NCBI RefSeq assembly: GCF_002943525.1
Contig: NZ_CP025394.1
Coordinates: 2,728,001-2,792,000 of the forward strand
Direction: 5' to 3'
Source of the DNA: Kitasatospora sp. MMS16-BH015
GTDB taxonomy: Bacteria; Actinomycetota; Actinomycetes; Streptomycetales; Streptomycetaceae
Length of the DNA stretch: 64,000 nucleotides
The position numbers and the translations under genes are program-made. Under the pieces are notes generated by a model. It was given only the letters and a program-made list of their open reading frames with translations, was not told the origin of the DNA and searched no databases. This document shows, one piece after another, positions 7,577-16,747 of the stretch; within the stretch, counting starts at the first letter, position 1, and the number at the start of each line of letters is the position of its first letter.

Positions 7577-10447
7577 TCAGCCCGTGACGATGTTCACCAG
7601 CTTCGGCGCCCGGGCGATGACCTTGCGAACCGGTGCGTCACCGATCGCGGCGACCACGGCCGGGTCGGCCAGGGCCAGCGCCTCCAGCTCGGCGTCGGAG
7701 ATGGTCGGGGCGACCTGCAGCCGGGCCTTGATCTTGCCCTTGATCTGCACCACGCACTCGACGGCCTCGTCCACCACGTACGCCGGGTCGGCGACCGGGT
7801 AGTCGGTGTGCGCCAGCGAGCCCTCGTGGCCCAGCTTGCGCCACAGCTCCTCGGCGATGTGCGGGGCCAGCGGGGCGATCATCAGGACCAGCTGGTCGGC
7901 CACCTCGCGCGGGGTCGAGCCGCGCTTGACCAGGAAGTTGTTCAGTTCGATCGCCTTGGCCACGGCGGTGTTGAACCGCAGGCCGGCCATGTCCCCCCGG
8001 ATGCCGTCGATCGCCTTGTGCAGGGCGCGCAGGGTCGCCTCGTCGGGCGTCTCGTCGGTGACGACCAGCTCGCCGGTCGCCTCCGAGACGATGTTGCGCC
8101 ACAGACGCTGCAGGAAGCGGTACGAGCCGACCACCGCGCGGGTGTCCCACGGGCGGGAGACGTCCAGCGGGCCCATCGACATCTCGTACAGGCGCAGCGT
8201 GTCGGCACCGTACTCGTCGCAGATGGAGTCGGGCGCGACGGCGTTCTTCAGGGACTTGCCCATCTTGCCGGCCTCGCGCTTGACCTCCTCGCCCTGCCAG
8301 AAGTACTTGCCGTCCCGCTCCTCGATCTCGGCGGCGGGCACCGGGAAGCCCCGCTCGTCGCGGTAGACGTCGGCGGTGATCATGCCCTGGTTGAACAGCT
8401 TGTGGAACGGCTCGACCGAGGAGACGTGGCCCAGGTCGTGCAGCACCTTGTGCCAGAAGCGGGCGTACAGCAGGTGCAGCACCGCGTGCTCCGCGCCACC
8501 GACGTACAGGTCGGCGCCGCCGCCCGGCTTCTGCGCGGTCGGGCCCAGCCAGTAGCCCTCGTTGGCCGGGTCGACCACGGCAGCGGAGTTGGCGGGGTCG
8601 ATGTAGCGCAGCTCGTACCAGCAGGAGCCGGCCCAGTTGGGCATGGTGTTGGTCTCGCGGCGGTAGCTGCGCAGGCCGTCACCCAGGTCCAGCTGGACGT
8701 TGACCCACTCCTCGTTGCGCGACAGCGGGGTCTTCGGCGAGGAGGTGGCGTCGTACGGGTCGTAGGTGTGCGGCGAGTAGTCCTCGACCTCGGGCACCTC
8801 GACCGGCAGCATCGACTCGGGCAGCGCGTGCATCGCGCCGTCCTCGTCGTAGACGATCGGGAAGGGCTCGCCCCAGTACCGCTGGCGGCTGAACAGCCAG
8901 TCGCGCAGGCGGTAGTTGACGGTGCCCTCGCCCAGCCCGTTCGCGGTCAGCCAGGCGGTCGCGGTGGCCTTGGCCTCCACCACGCTCAGGCCGTCCAGCG
9001 ACAGGCCCTCGCGAGCGGAGGCGACGATCACCGAGTCGTAGGTGTCGAAGGCGTCGTCCCAGGTCGACGGGTCGTCGGAGCGGCCGTCGGTCGGGGCCAC
9101 CACGCAGCGCATCGGCAGGTCGAAGGCGCGGGCGAAGGCGAAGTCGCGGTGGTCGTGCGCCGGCACCGCCATGATCGCGCCGGTGCCGTAGCCCATCAGC
9201 ACGTAGTCGGCGATGAAGACCGGCACCTGCTCGCCGCTGACCGGGTTGGTCGCGTAGGCACCGGTGAAGACACCGGTCTTGACCTTGGCGTCGACCTGGC
9301 GCTCGACGTCCGACTTGGCGGCGGCCTCCGCACGGTACGCGGCCACGGCCTCGGCGGGGGTGGCGTGACCGCCCGTCCAGTCGCCGTGGGTCTCCGTCGG
9401 CCATGCCGCGGGGACGATCGAGTCGACCAGCGCGTGCTCGGGGGCCAGCACCATGTAGGTGGCGCCGAACAGGGTGTCCGGGCGGGTGGTGAAGACGGTG
9501 ATCGCGTCCGTACCGACCGCGAAGTCGACCCGGGCACCCTCGGAGCGGCCGATCCAGTTGCGCTGCTGCAGCTTGATGGCCTCGGGCCAGTCCAGCAGGT
9601 CCAGGTCGGCGATCAGGCGGTCGGAGTACGCGGTGATCCGCATCATCCACTGACGCAGGTTCGACTTGAAGACGGGGAAGTTGCCGCGCTCGGAGCGACC
9701 GTCTGCGGTGACCTCCTCGTTCGCCAGCACGGTGCCCAGCCCGGGGCACCAGTTGACCGGCACCTCCTTGCTGTACGCCAGCCGGTACTCGCCCAGCAGC
9801 TCGTCCCGCTCGACACCGGACAGCTCCGACCAGGCGCGGCCGCCGGGGACGGCGCGCGAGCCGTCGGCGAACTGCGCGATCAGGTCGGCGATCGGGCGGG
9901 CCTTCTGGGCCTCGGTGTCGTACCAGGAGTTGAAGATCTGCAGGAAGATCCACTGCGTCCAGCGGTAGTAGTCCGGGTCGATGGTGGAGATCGACCGGCG
10001 CGGGTCGTGGCCCAGGCCCAGGCGGCGCAGCTGCTGGCGCATGTTGGCGATGGCGGCATCGGTGGTGATGCGGGGGTGCTGGCCGGTGGCCACGGCGTGC
10101 TGCTCGGCGGGCAGGCCGAACGCGTCGTAGCCCAGCGTGTGCAGCACGTTGTGGCCGGTCATCCGCTGGAAGCGGGCGTAGACGTCGGTGGCGATGTAGC
10201 CCAGCGGGTGGCCGACGTGCAGGCCCGCGCCCGAGGGGTACGGGAACATGTCCATGATGAAGCTGTGCGGCTTCGCGGCGACGTCACCGGCGGCTGGGTC
10301 GGCCAGGGCGCCGGTCGGGTTGGGGGCGTTGAAGGTGCCCTCCTTCTCCCAGACGTCCTGCCAGCGGGACTCGATCTCGGCGGCCAGCGCAGCGCCGTAG
10401 CGGAAGGGCTCGGTCGCGGCCTCGGCCGCAGGGGTCGTCTCGCTCAT
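7577..10447 (-). CDS. leuS: Leucyl-tRNA synthetase
   Basis: Class I aminoacyl-tRNA synthetase that charges tRNA-Leu, 956 residues, a normal bacterial length with a slightly long N terminus. The HIGH-type motif is [13 protein letters not shown] (HVGH at 77-80) and the KMSKS-type motif is KMGKS at about 727-731, a common leucyl variant. The CP1 editing domain lies at about 230-430 with [13 protein letters not shown] and [12 protein letters not shown]. The C-terminal anticodon-binding domain ends in [15 protein letters not shown]. An ATG start is used. A short Leu-rich leader peptide and a terminator lie just upstream, and a strong hairpin follows, so it looks monocistronic and controlled by leucine supply. 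Confidence 0.97.
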   Translation of the reverse strand: MSETTPAAEAATEPFRYGAALAAEIESRWQDVWEKEGTFNAPNPTGALADPAAGDVAAKPHSFIMDMFPYPSGAGLHVGHPLGYIATDVYARFQRMTGHNVLHTLGYDAFGLPAEQHAVATGQHPRITTDAAIANMRQQLRRLGLGHDPRRSISTIDPDYYRWTQWIFLQIFNSWYDTEAQKARPIADLIAQFADGSRAVPGGRAWSELSGVERDELLGEYRLAYSKEVPVNWCPGLGTVLANEEVTADGRSERGNFPVFKSNLRQWMMRITAYSDRLIADLDLLDWPEAIKLQQRNWIGRSEGARVDFAVGTDAITVFTTRPDTLFGATYMVLAPEHALVDSIVPAAWPTETHGDWTGGHATPAEAVAAYRAEAAAKSDVERQVDAKVKTGVFTGAYATNPVSGEQVPVFIADYVLMGYGTGAIMAVPAHDHRDFAFARAFDLPMRCVVAPTDGRSDDPSTWDDAFDTYDSVIVASAREGLSLDGLSVVEAKATATAWLTANGLGEGTVNYRLRDWLFSRQRYWGEPFPIVYDEDGAMHALPESMLPVEVPEVEDYSPHTYDPYDATSSPKTPLSRNEEWVNVQLDLGDGLRSYRRETNTMPNWAGSCWYELRYIDPANSAAVVDPANEGYWLGPTAQKPGGGADLYVGGAEHAVLHLLYARFWHKVLHDLGHVSSVEPFHKLFNQGMITADVYRDERGFPVPAAEIEERDGKYFWQGEEVKREAGKMGKSLKNAVAPDSICDEYGADTLRLYEMSMGPLDVSRPWDTRAVVGSYRFLQRLWRNIVSEATGELVVTDETPDEATLRALHKAIDGIRGDMAGLRFNTAVAKAIELNNFLVKRGSTPREVADQLVLMIAPLAPHIAEELWRKLGHEGSLAHTDYPVADPAYVVDEAVECVVQIKGKIKARLQVAPTISDAELEALALADPAVVAAIGDAPVRKVIARAPKLVNIVTG

Positions 10448-10532
10448 GGTCCTTCGGGCTCCATCGATGTCAGATTGCGAACCGGCGACGAGGGCGGGTG
10501 CTCACCGGGACAGGGGCGTAGCGGGGGCGGAA

Positions 10533-10560
10533 AACAAAAAAGCCCCTCGCAGGAGGGGAC
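10533..10560 (-). terminator. Attenuator terminator in the leuS leader
   Basis: On the minus strand GTCCCCT-CCTGCG-AGGGGC is followed by TTTTTTGTTTT, the only clear T-tract terminator in the window. It lies between the leader peptide stop (10595) and the leuS start (10447). A T tract is unusual in this GC-rich sequence and supports true intrinsic termination. Confidence 0.8.
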
Positions 10561-10594
10561 GCCACGCCGACTCCGGCACCCGGGCCGGTCCTGG

Positions 10595-10633
10595 TCAGCG
10601 CGGCCGGCTAAGGAGCAGGCACACGGTTCGCAT
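10595..10633 (-). CDS. leuS leader peptide with three consecutive Leu codons (MRTVCLLLSRPR)
   Basis: A 12-codon open frame, ATG to TGA, encoding MRTVCLLLSRPR. The Leu codons are CTG, CTC and CTT in a row; CTT is rare in streptomycetes. GAGG lies very close upstream of the ATG (two bases between). It is followed by an intrinsic terminator and then leuS about 148 bases downstream of its stop. This is the arrangement of ribosome-mediated transcription attenuation: stalling at Leu codons when charged tRNA-Leu is scarce would favour read-through into leuS. The stalling mechanism is inferred; the leader, codon run and terminator are seen directly. Confidence 0.75.
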   Translation of the reverse strand: MRTVCLLLSRPR

Positions 10634-10854
10634 GGCCTCAGGGTACCGCACGCCCCGAAGTCGCAGGGCAGCCCGTCCGACAAGGCCCTCTCCCAGCCGA
10701 CCGCAGCACCCGCACGGCCGGTCAGCCCGGCCCGGGACGGCACCGCCGACCCACTGTCCGCTCCCGCCCACTCGACACACCCCGATGCACCCGGATACCC
10801 CGACACCCCCGGACACCCGAACGCACCCAGCCGCCCCAGACGCCCCGAACACTG

Positions 10855-10902
10855 CGAGTACCGCGAGTACCGCGAGTACCGCGAGTACCGCGAGTACCGC
10901 GA
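10855..10902. repeat. 9-bp tandem repeat (CGAGTACCG)n
   Basis: About five uninterrupted copies of the 9-mer lie between the leuS leader and the end of the TPR regulator gene. No cas genes or spacers are present. It is a plain minisatellite just downstream of the regulator stop. Confidence 0.85.
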
Positions 10903-10921
10903 AAGCCCCTGCGGATCGGCC

Positions 10922-12214
10922 TCAGACCGGCTCCCGGACGGCCGCGTCGAAGTCCCGAAGCGCCCGGGCCACCCGGACGGACTGCATGCCCGCCGCCAGC
11001 GCCCGCGCCTCGTCGGCGGTCCGGGCGGCCTCGGCGTCCGCGCCGGTGCGGCGATAGGAGTCGGCCAGCCGCACCATCAGCAGCGCCTTGACCCGGGCCC
11101 GTTCGGGCGAGAGGGCGGCGACGGCGCTGTGCAGCAGGTGCTGGGCGCGGTCGTGGTCGCCGAGGAAGAGGTAGCCCTCCCCCACCATGCCCTCCAGGTC
11201 GGCCAGCTCCTGGCTGTGCCCGGCCTCGCCGTCGAGGGCGAGGAAGGCCCGGTCGGCGACCGCCTCGCAGCTGATCTGCTCGCCCTTCTTGCCGTGCGCC
11301 CGGGCTATCCGCCCCAGCTGCAAGGCCCGCTCGCGCGGGGTGAGCACACCGTCGGCCGCCCGCAGCGCGGTGGAGAGCATCGCCACCGCGTCCAGTCCGC
11401 GCCCGCCGGAGTTGTGGGTGGCCTGAGCAGCCAGGCAGCCGACCACGCTCACGCCGAGCCGCGGGTCCCCGGAGACGTGGGCGGCCCGCAGCGCGGCCAC
11501 GAAGGCCCGCTGGGCGGCGGCGTCGTGCCCGAGGTCGTAGTTGGCCCAGCCGACCAGCCGGGCCAGCCGGCTGGCCGCGCCGTAGAGCTCGCGGCCGAGC
11601 CGCTCGTCGTAGGAGCCGAGTTCGAGCAGCTTGCCGGTCATCGCGAGCTCGGCCTTGACCAGGTCGAGGATCAGGCCGCCACCGTAGGTGCGTTCCAAGC
11701 GCTGCTTGCTCTCGTAGCTGAGCCGCAGGTCGGTGAGCTGTTCGGCCGCGATCCGCAGCGCGCCCTCGCCGCCGGTCACCTCGGGCGGGGGCGAGGCCCA
11801 GTGCCGGGCGGCCTGTTCGAGCTCGTCGCCCCGGAAGAGGTCGGTGAGGCGGACGGGCACGGCGTCGGCGCCGGCCTCGCGGAGCGCGGTCTGGGCGGTG
11901 TCGGCCGTCCACGGGTCGGTGAGCAGCTTGGGCGAGAGGATCTTGGCTCCCCGGTTGCTGCCCATCTGCCCCCAGAGCTGCTCGTACGTGACGGCAATGC
12001 CCAGGGTGCGGCCGAGCACCTCGCAGACCGCCTGGTCGTGCGGGGCTCGGGGCACCATGCCCCGGTCGCGCCACTTGTAGGGGGCGGTGGAGCTGATCGC
12101 CAGCGCGGCGGGGAGGGCTGCGTTCACCTCGCGGGCCAGCCGCTCGGGGCTCCAGCCGAGCTGGTGCAGTATCCGGGCGAGCTCTTCGTTGCGTTTGCGC
12201 GCCAGATCGGCCAT
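10922..12214 (-). CDS. Putative transcriptional regulator with helical/TPR-like C-terminal region
   Basis: A 430-residue protein, start MADLARKRNEELARIL. The N terminus (about 5-75) has a helix-turn-helix character (WSPERLAREVNAALP, STAPYKWRDRGMVPRA, VCEVLGRTLGI). The remainder is all-helical with Ala/Leu-rich tetratricopeptide-like repeats (for example GYLFLGDHDRAQHLLHSAV and YRRTGADAEAARTADEARAL). This architecture is common among streptomycete regulators of development and antibiotic production, but I cannot assign a named orthologue. It lies just downstream of a tRNA-Ala gene and upstream of leuS, all on the minus strand. Confidence 0.75.
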   Translation of the reverse strand: MADLARKRNEELARILHQLGWSPERLAREVNAALPAALAISSTAPYKWRDRGMVPRAPHDQAVCEVLGRTLGIAVTYEQLWGQMGSNRGAKILSPKLLTDPWTADTAQTALREAGADAVPVRLTDLFRGDELEQAARHWASPPPEVTGGEGALRIAAEQLTDLRLSYESKQRLERTYGGGLILDLVKAELAMTGKLLELGSYDERLGRELYGAASRLARLVGWANYDLGHDAAAQRAFVAALRAAHVSGDPRLGVSVVGCLAAQATHNSGGRGLDAVAMLSTALRAADGVLTPRERALQLGRIARAHGKKGEQISCEAVADRAFLALDGEAGHSQELADLEGMVGEGYLFLGDHDRAQHLLHSAVAALSPERARVKALLMVRLADSYRRTGADAEAARTADEARALAAGMQSVRVARALRDFDAAVREPV

Positions 12215-12272
12215 GCGACGACCGTAACCGTCGGTGGCCGCCGAGCGAAAGCTCCCCCGGCCCGGGGAAAGC

Positions 12273-12307
12273 GGAAAGCCGCCTCCCGAATGCGGGAGAC
12301 GGCTTCC
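12273..12307 (-). terminator. Terminator downstream of first tRNA-Ala
   Basis: Inverted repeat with arms 12273-12288 and 12293-12307 (one mismatch, one bulge) and an AATG loop, 7 bases past the tRNA 3' end. Confidence 0.7.
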
Positions 12308-12313
12308 GAACTG

Positions 12314-12386
<73 letters not shown>

Positions 12387-12670
12387 TTGACCTGCGGTGT
12401 CACCGGCGTTTCCCCCGGCGACACCGATTACTTTACACGGTCATCGGGCTGGCCCCTAATCCGTTCCCGTAACCCTCCGTCCCCCTCCGGATCAGAGCCC
12501 GGTCACACGCAGCCGACACCCACCCGCCCGGCAACCCACCCCGGCAACCCACCCCGGCACCCCGAGCGCGACCGGGCCCCCGGCCGCTACCGGACTCCGG
12601 TTCTCCCGCCCCTCCCGCCCCGCTCCGCCCACGCCATCTCCAGCGCCACCTCCATCGCCATCGCCATTGC

Positions 12671-14134
12671 CTACGCCACCGCCCGGTGGGTGCGGGCCGC
12701 GAAGAAGGCCGCCGAGGCGAAGGAGGCGGCGATGGCCGCGCAGGTCACCAGCAGGGCCGCCCCCGAGGAGGCCACCGTGGCCGGGTAGCTGACCCGACCG
12801 AGGAAGACGGTGCCGAGCAGGGCCACCCCGACCACCTGGCCGAGCTGGACGATGGTGACCATCACGCCGCTGCCGTCGGCCGCGTCCGCCGGGTCGACCT
12901 TGCCGAGGGCGCGGCCGAAGAGCGGGCTGTAGGCGCAGCCGGCGGCCAGGCCGGCGAAGGTGAGCAGCACCTCGGCGAGCAGGCCGATCTCGGCACCGTG
13001 CCGCAGCAGCAGCCCGAGGGCCAGGTACGCCGGAGCGATCACCGCCAGCGCGAGCACCGGGAGCGGGCGGTGCAGCCGGGCGGGCAGCCGCTGCCAGTGC
13101 AGGCTGGAGAGGCCGAACCCGACCGCCACCGGCCCGGAGAGCAGGCCCGCGCGCAGCGCGCTGTGGGCCAGGCCCGCCTGCTGGTGCAGGGCGAAGGCGA
13201 ACATGAAGCCGGAGAAGCCCGCCATGATCAGGAAGATCGCCCCGGCGGCCGGCAGCAGCCCCAGCGAGCGCAGCACCCGCCCGGCCACCAGCGGTTGCCC
13301 GCCGCGAGCGGCGATCCGCCGCTCGACCACCGCGAAGAGCGCGAAGAGCAGCGCGCTCAGCCCGAGCAGCACCCACCCCCAGGCCGGCCAGCCCAGCTCG
13401 TGCCCGAGCACCAGCGGCACCACCAGGGTGCCGATCGCCGCGGCCAGGACCACCAGGCCGGGCACGTCGAAGCCGCGCGAGCGGTCGCCGGGCAGCGTGG
13501 GCAGCAGCCGGCGCCCGGCCACCAGCAGCACCGCACCGATCGGCACGTTGATCAGGAAGACCGGCCGCCAGCCGGTGCCGAGCAGGTCCGCGCTGACCAG
13601 CAGCCCGCCGACCACCTGTCCCACCGCCATGCCCCCCGCGAGCACGGCGGAGTAGAACCCGAGCGCCCGGGTGCGCGCGGCTCCGGTGAAGGTCTGCTGG
13701 ACCAGGCTCATCACCTGCGGCACCATCACGGCAGCGCCGACCCCCTGGGCCAGCCGGAAGCCGATCAGCGAGCCGGTGTCGGGCGCCAGCCCGCAGGCCA
13801 GCGAGGCGGCGGTGAACCCCGCCAGGCCGTACCGGAACAGCCGGCCGTAGCCGTAGCGGGCGCCGAGCCGGGCTCCGGTGATGAGCAGCACCGCGTACGC
13901 GATGGTGTAGCCGGCGATGACCAGTTGGAGGCCGGCGCCGGTGGCGTGCAGGTCGGTGCGGATGGTCGGTACGGCGACGTTCACCACCGAGATGTCGAGC
14001 ACGGCCATGAACTGGCCGGTGAGGACGAGCACAAGGAGCAGTCCGGGCCGCACCTGACGGGCTGTCGGTGGGGCGGCGGTTGGCGCGGCGGCGGTTGCGC
14101 CGGCCGATGTGGATCTCGTCTGAAGGTCCGTCAT
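12671..14134 (-). CDS. MFS transporter, DHA2 (EmrB/QacA-like) drug exporter
   Basis: A 487-residue integral membrane protein with about 14 predicted helices, the size and count of the DHA2 drug:H+ antiporter group. Motifs include LTGQFMAVLDISVVNVAVPTI in helix 1 (motif D type: LDxTVVNVALP), GARLGARYGYGRLFRYGL (motif A) and GFYSAVLAGGMAVGQVVGG (motif C). Its substrate is not predictable. It diverges from an XRE/MmyB regulator gene 102 bases away, a common arrangement for an exporter and its own repressor. Both genes lie between tRNA-Ala copies. Confidence 0.92.
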   Translation of the reverse strand: MTDLQTRSTSAGATAAAPTAAPPTARQVRPGLLLVLVLTGQFMAVLDISVVNVAVPTIRTDLHATGAGLQLVIAGYTIAYAVLLITGARLGARYGYGRLFRYGLAGFTAASLACGLAPDTGSLIGFRLAQGVGAAVMVPQVMSLVQQTFTGAARTRALGFYSAVLAGGMAVGQVVGGLLVSADLLGTGWRPVFLINVPIGAVLLVAGRRLLPTLPGDRSRGFDVPGLVVLAAAIGTLVVPLVLGHELGWPAWGWVLLGLSALLFALFAVVERRIAARGGQPLVAGRVLRSLGLLPAAGAIFLIMAGFSGFMFAFALHQQAGLAHSALRAGLLSGPVAVGFGLSSLHWQRLPARLHRPLPVLALAVIAPAYLALGLLLRHGAEIGLLAEVLLTFAGLAAGCAYSPLFGRALGKVDPADAADGSGVMVTIVQLGQVVGVALLGTVFLGRVSYPATVASSGAALLVTCAAIAASFASAAFFAARTHRAVA

Positions 14135-14154
14135 ATGACCATCGTCCAGGGGTC

Positions 14155-14220
14155 CGGGTACCCGTGGTTAGAGCCTGTCGATCCTGGTACTGGCAGCACC
14201 CTGTTACGGGTACCGGGGAT
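14155..14220. promoter_or_regulatory. Divergent promoter region with paired GGGTACC palindromes
   Basis: In the 102-base gap between the MFS and regulator genes the words CGGGTACCCGTGG (14155-14167) and ACGGGTACCGGGG (about 14206-14218) lie about 50 bases apart. The 3' CCGT of the first is mirrored by the ACGG of the second. Likely operators for the adjacent regulator; this is inferred from symmetry and position. Confidence 0.5.
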
Positions 14221-14236
14221 CCGCCACGATGGTCGC

Positions 14237-15145
14237 ATGACCGTGCTGGACGAACGTACCAAGTCGGCCCCCGCCACGGGCCGGGACCAACGCCGCACCG
14301 AGCTGGCGAGCTTCCTACGGGCCTGCCGCTCCCGGGTCACCCCCGAGGCCGTCGGGCTGCCGCCCGGGCTGCGACGCCGCACGCCGGGGCTGCGCCGGGA
14401 GGAGGTCGCCCAGCTCTCCGGGGTCGGGGTCACCTGGTACACCTGGCTGGAGCAGGGCCGGCCGATCAACGCGAGCGAGCAGGTGCTGGAGGCAGTGGCC
14501 CGGACGCTGCTGCTGGACCGCGCCGAACGCGACCACCTGTACCGGCTGGCCGGGCTCACCCCGGCGGCCGGCGACGAGCAGTGCCCGGTGCTCGACCCGG
14601 CGATCCAGCTGATCCTGGACCAGCTCTCCCCGCTGCCCGCCGGGGTCTTCAACATGCGGTACGACCTGCTGCGGCACAACGCCGCCTACGACGCCCTCTT
14701 CCCCGGCGCCACCCGCCCGCGGGACCCGAACGGGCGGCGCAACAGCATGTGGTGCGCCTTCACCGTGCCGGACTGCTGCAACCCGTTCCTGAACCGCGAG
14801 GAGGAGCTGCCCCGGATGGTCGCGGTGCTGCGCGGCGCGTACGGCAAGCACGTGGGCGAGCCGGCCTGGGAGGAGTACATCCGCGACCTGGCCGACGCCA
14901 GTCCGCTCTTCGCCCGGCTCTGGGCCCGCCAGGAGGTCGGGCCGCCCCGGACGGCGCTGAAGGTGTTCCGGCACGCGGCCGTCGGCGAGCTCCGCTTCCG
15001 GACCTCCTACCTGGCCATGACGGCCGCGCCGGAGACCCACCTGGTGGTCTACACCCCCGAGGGCCCGCAGGACCGGGAGCGGATGGAGTACCTGACCGCC
15101 CACCCGGCGGCCTCACCGGTGCCCGCCGGCCACACCTGCGGCTGA
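14237..15145 (+). CDS. XRE-family regulator with MmyB-like ligand-binding domain
   Basis: A 302-residue regulator. The helix-turn-helix lies at about 25-80 (FLRACRSRVTPE, LRREEVAQLSGVGVTWYTWLEQG), followed by the MmyB-like domain at about 115-285 with YDLLRHNAAYDALFPG, the NCCNPFLNREEE-like segment and a closing LVVYTPEGP strand. This family is abundant in streptomycetes and often sits next to dehydrogenase or exporter genes it controls. The first in-frame ATG that leaves the HTH intact is used; a nearby ribosome-binding sequence is weak, so leaderless translation is possible. It is divergent from the MFS exporter, its probable target. Confidence 0.9.
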   Translation: MTVLDERTKSAPATGRDQRRTELASFLRACRSRVTPEAVGLPPGLRRRTPGLRREEVAQLSGVGVTWYTWLEQGRPINASEQVLEAVARTLLLDRAERDHLYRLAGLTPAAGDEQCPVLDPAIQLILDQLSPLPAGVFNMRYDLLRHNAAYDALFPGATRPRDPNGRRNSMWCAFTVPDCCNPFLNREEELPRMVAVLRGAYGKHVGEPAWEEYIRDLADASPLFARLWARQEVGPPRTALKVFRHAAVGELRFRTSYLAMTAAPETHLVVYTPEGPQDRERMEYLTAHPAASPVPAGHTCG

Positions 15146-15214
15146 GCACCGGCAAGGCCGAGCACCAGCAAGGCCGACCACCGACCAGAAGGAGCAGGCC
15201 CGGAAATGCCAGAA

Positions 15215-15243
15215 GGCCGCCCCCCGGGATCCGGGAGGCGGCC
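15215..15243 (-). terminator. Terminator downstream of second tRNA-Ala
   Basis: Arms 15215-15227 and 15231-15243 (GGCCGCCCCCCGG and CCGGGAGGCGGCC, one mismatch) with a 3-base loop, 10 bases beyond the tRNA 3' end. Confidence 0.7.
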
Positions 15244-15253
15244 TCTGCCGCTG

Positions 15254-15326
<73 letters not shown>

Positions 15327-15367
15327 GCGTCGCAACCGACCCGAACGAACGGACCGGCGGTGCGGAG

Positions 15368-15440
<73 letters not shown>

Positions 15441-15558
15441 GCACTCTCAGGACTTCCCGCCTCCCTCTCGGTCGGCGTTCTTTCCTGCGAACGAGGAAGA
15501 CTCTAGCTGGTCAGGCCCGGATCTACGAAATCCGCTCCCCCGGGGTCACCCCCGAGGC

Positions 15559-16206
15559 TCAGGTCTCGTCCCCGATCACCGGCTGCGGCAGCGTCCCGGC
15601 GTTGTGTTCGAGCAGGCGCCAGCCGCGCGAGCCCTCGCCCAGGACCGACCAGCAGCAGTTGGAGAGACCGCCGAAGCGCTCCCACTGCGCGGGCTCCAGG
15701 TCGAGCAGCCGGCCGATCATGGTGCGGATGGTGCCGCCGTGGCTGACCACGACGACCGTGCCGTCCTCGGGCAGCTTCTCGACCGCCGCCAGCACCAGCG
15801 GCACCGAGCGGTCCGCCACCTCGGTGCTCAGCTCGCCGCCGCCGCGCCGCACCGGCTCGCCCTTCGCCCAGGCCGCGTACTGCTCCGGGAAGCGCTCGCG
15901 GATCTCGGTGTTGGTCAGGCCCTGCCACTCACCCGCGTACGTCTCCCGAAGGCCCTCGTGGTGCTGCACGTCCAACCCGGTGATCTTCGCCAGCTCGGCG
16001 GCCGTGCGGGCCGCCCGCTTGAGGTCGGAGGAGATCAGCAGGTCGGGCTGGAGCCCGGAGAGGAGTCGGGCCGCCCGACGGGCCTGGAAGACGCCCTGGT
16101 CGGTCAGCTCGATGTCGGTGCTCCCCTGGAACCGGTTCTCCAGGTTCCAGGAGGTCTGGCCGTGCCGCCAGAAGACGATGCGCGGCCCCCGCGCGGCGCG
16201 GCTCAG
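15559..16206 (-). CDS. Histidine phosphatase (phosphoglycerate mutase superfamily)
   Basis: A 215-residue cytosolic phosphohydrolase. It has the branch-1 signature IVFWRHGQTSWN near the N terminus (catalytic His in RHG), the GLRETYAGEWQGLT segment with the acid/base Glu, and VVVVSHGGTIRTMIG with the second active-site His. The physiological substrate is unknown. No ATG or GTG fits before RHG without running about 117 bases into rsfS. A CTG at 16206 overlaps the rsfS stop (CTGA) and gives SRAARGPRIVFWRHG as the N terminus, so a CTG start with translational coupling is inferred. The upstream ATG at 16323 is the alternative. Confidence 0.88.
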   Translation of the reverse strand: MSRAARGPRIVFWRHGQTSWNLENRFQGSTDIELTDQGVFQARRAARLLSGLQPDLLISSDLKRAARTAAELAKITGLDVQHHEGLRETYAGEWQGLTNTEIRERFPEQYAAWAKGEPVRRGGGELSTEVADRSVPLVLAAVEKLPEDGTVVVVSHGGTIRTMIGRLLDLEPAQWERFGGLSNCCWSVLGEGSRGWRLLEHNAGTLPQPVIGDET

Positions 16207-16646
16207 CTCGCGTCCTCGGCGTCGGCCACCGCGTTGCCCGCGGCGTCGGTGACGGCGTTCTCCGGACGGTTGCGGGTGGCCAGGGCGTCGGCCGGGATCT
16301 CCAGCTCGGGGCAGTCCTTCCACAGGCGGTCGAGCGAGTAGAAGGAACGCTCCTCGGAGTGCTGGACGTGCACCACGATGTCCAGGAAGTCGAGCAGGAT
16401 CCAGCGACCCTCGCGCTCGCCCTCGCGGCGGACGGGCTTGACGTCCAGCTGCTCGCGCAGCTGGTCCTCGATCTCCTCGGCGATCGCCTTCACCTGGCGG
16501 TCGTTGGGCGCCGAGACGATCAGGAAGGCGTCGGTGATCGACAGCACGTCGCTGACGTCGAAGGCGATGATGTCGTGCGCCAGCTTGTCGGCGGCGGCCT
16601 GCGCGGCGACCTTGACGAGGTTCTGGCTGTGGTCCGTGGCAGTCAC
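16203..16646 (-). CDS. rsfS: Ribosome silencing factor RsfS
   Basis: A 147-residue RsfS/Iojap protein that binds uL14 and blocks subunit joining under starvation. The core matches the family: DKLAHDIIAFDVSDVLSITDAFLIVSAPNDRQVKAIA, then WILLDFLDIVVHVQ, and FYSLDRLWKDCP at the end of the fold. A GTG start is used. The last 30 residues are an Ala/Asp/Glu-rich extension. It follows nadD and the LCP gene, the usual neighbourhood, and overlaps the downstream phosphatase. Confidence 0.95.
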   Translation of the reverse strand: MTATDHSQNLVKVAAQAAADKLAHDIIAFDVSDVLSITDAFLIVSAPNDRQVKAIAEEIEDQLREQLDVKPVRREGEREGRWILLDFLDIVVHVQHSEERSFYSLDRLWKDCPELEIPADALATRNRPENAVTDAAGNAVADAEDAS

Positions 16647-16706
16647 TGTGTTCTTCCGGATCGACGGCGGTGATTCGCCTTCCAGGATCTCACGAACGAC
16701 GCGCGG

Positions 16707-16730
16707 CCCCGGCCGGTTGTCCGGCCGGGG
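16707..16730 (-). terminator. Hairpin between the LCP gene and rsfS
   Basis: Perfect 10-base arms (CCCCGGCCGG and CCGGCCGGGG) with a TTGT loop in the 101-base gap. It could end LCP transcription or only reduce read-through into rsfS. Confidence 0.6.
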
Positions 16731-16747
16731 CTGCGTGCGGGCTCCGC

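Noticed and set aside
10448..10640. T-box riboswitch upstream of leuS
   Set aside because: No T-box sequence or specifier-loop arrangement was found; the leader peptide and terminator explain the region better.
10855..10902. Possible CRISPR-like array
   Set aside because: Units are 9 bp, contiguous, with no spacers and no cas genes.
12387..12670. Possible small gene between tRNA-Ala and the MFS gene
   Set aside because: Frames here are Pro/Thr-rich low complexity with no start signal; the sequence has short CCACCCCGGCAA repeats only.
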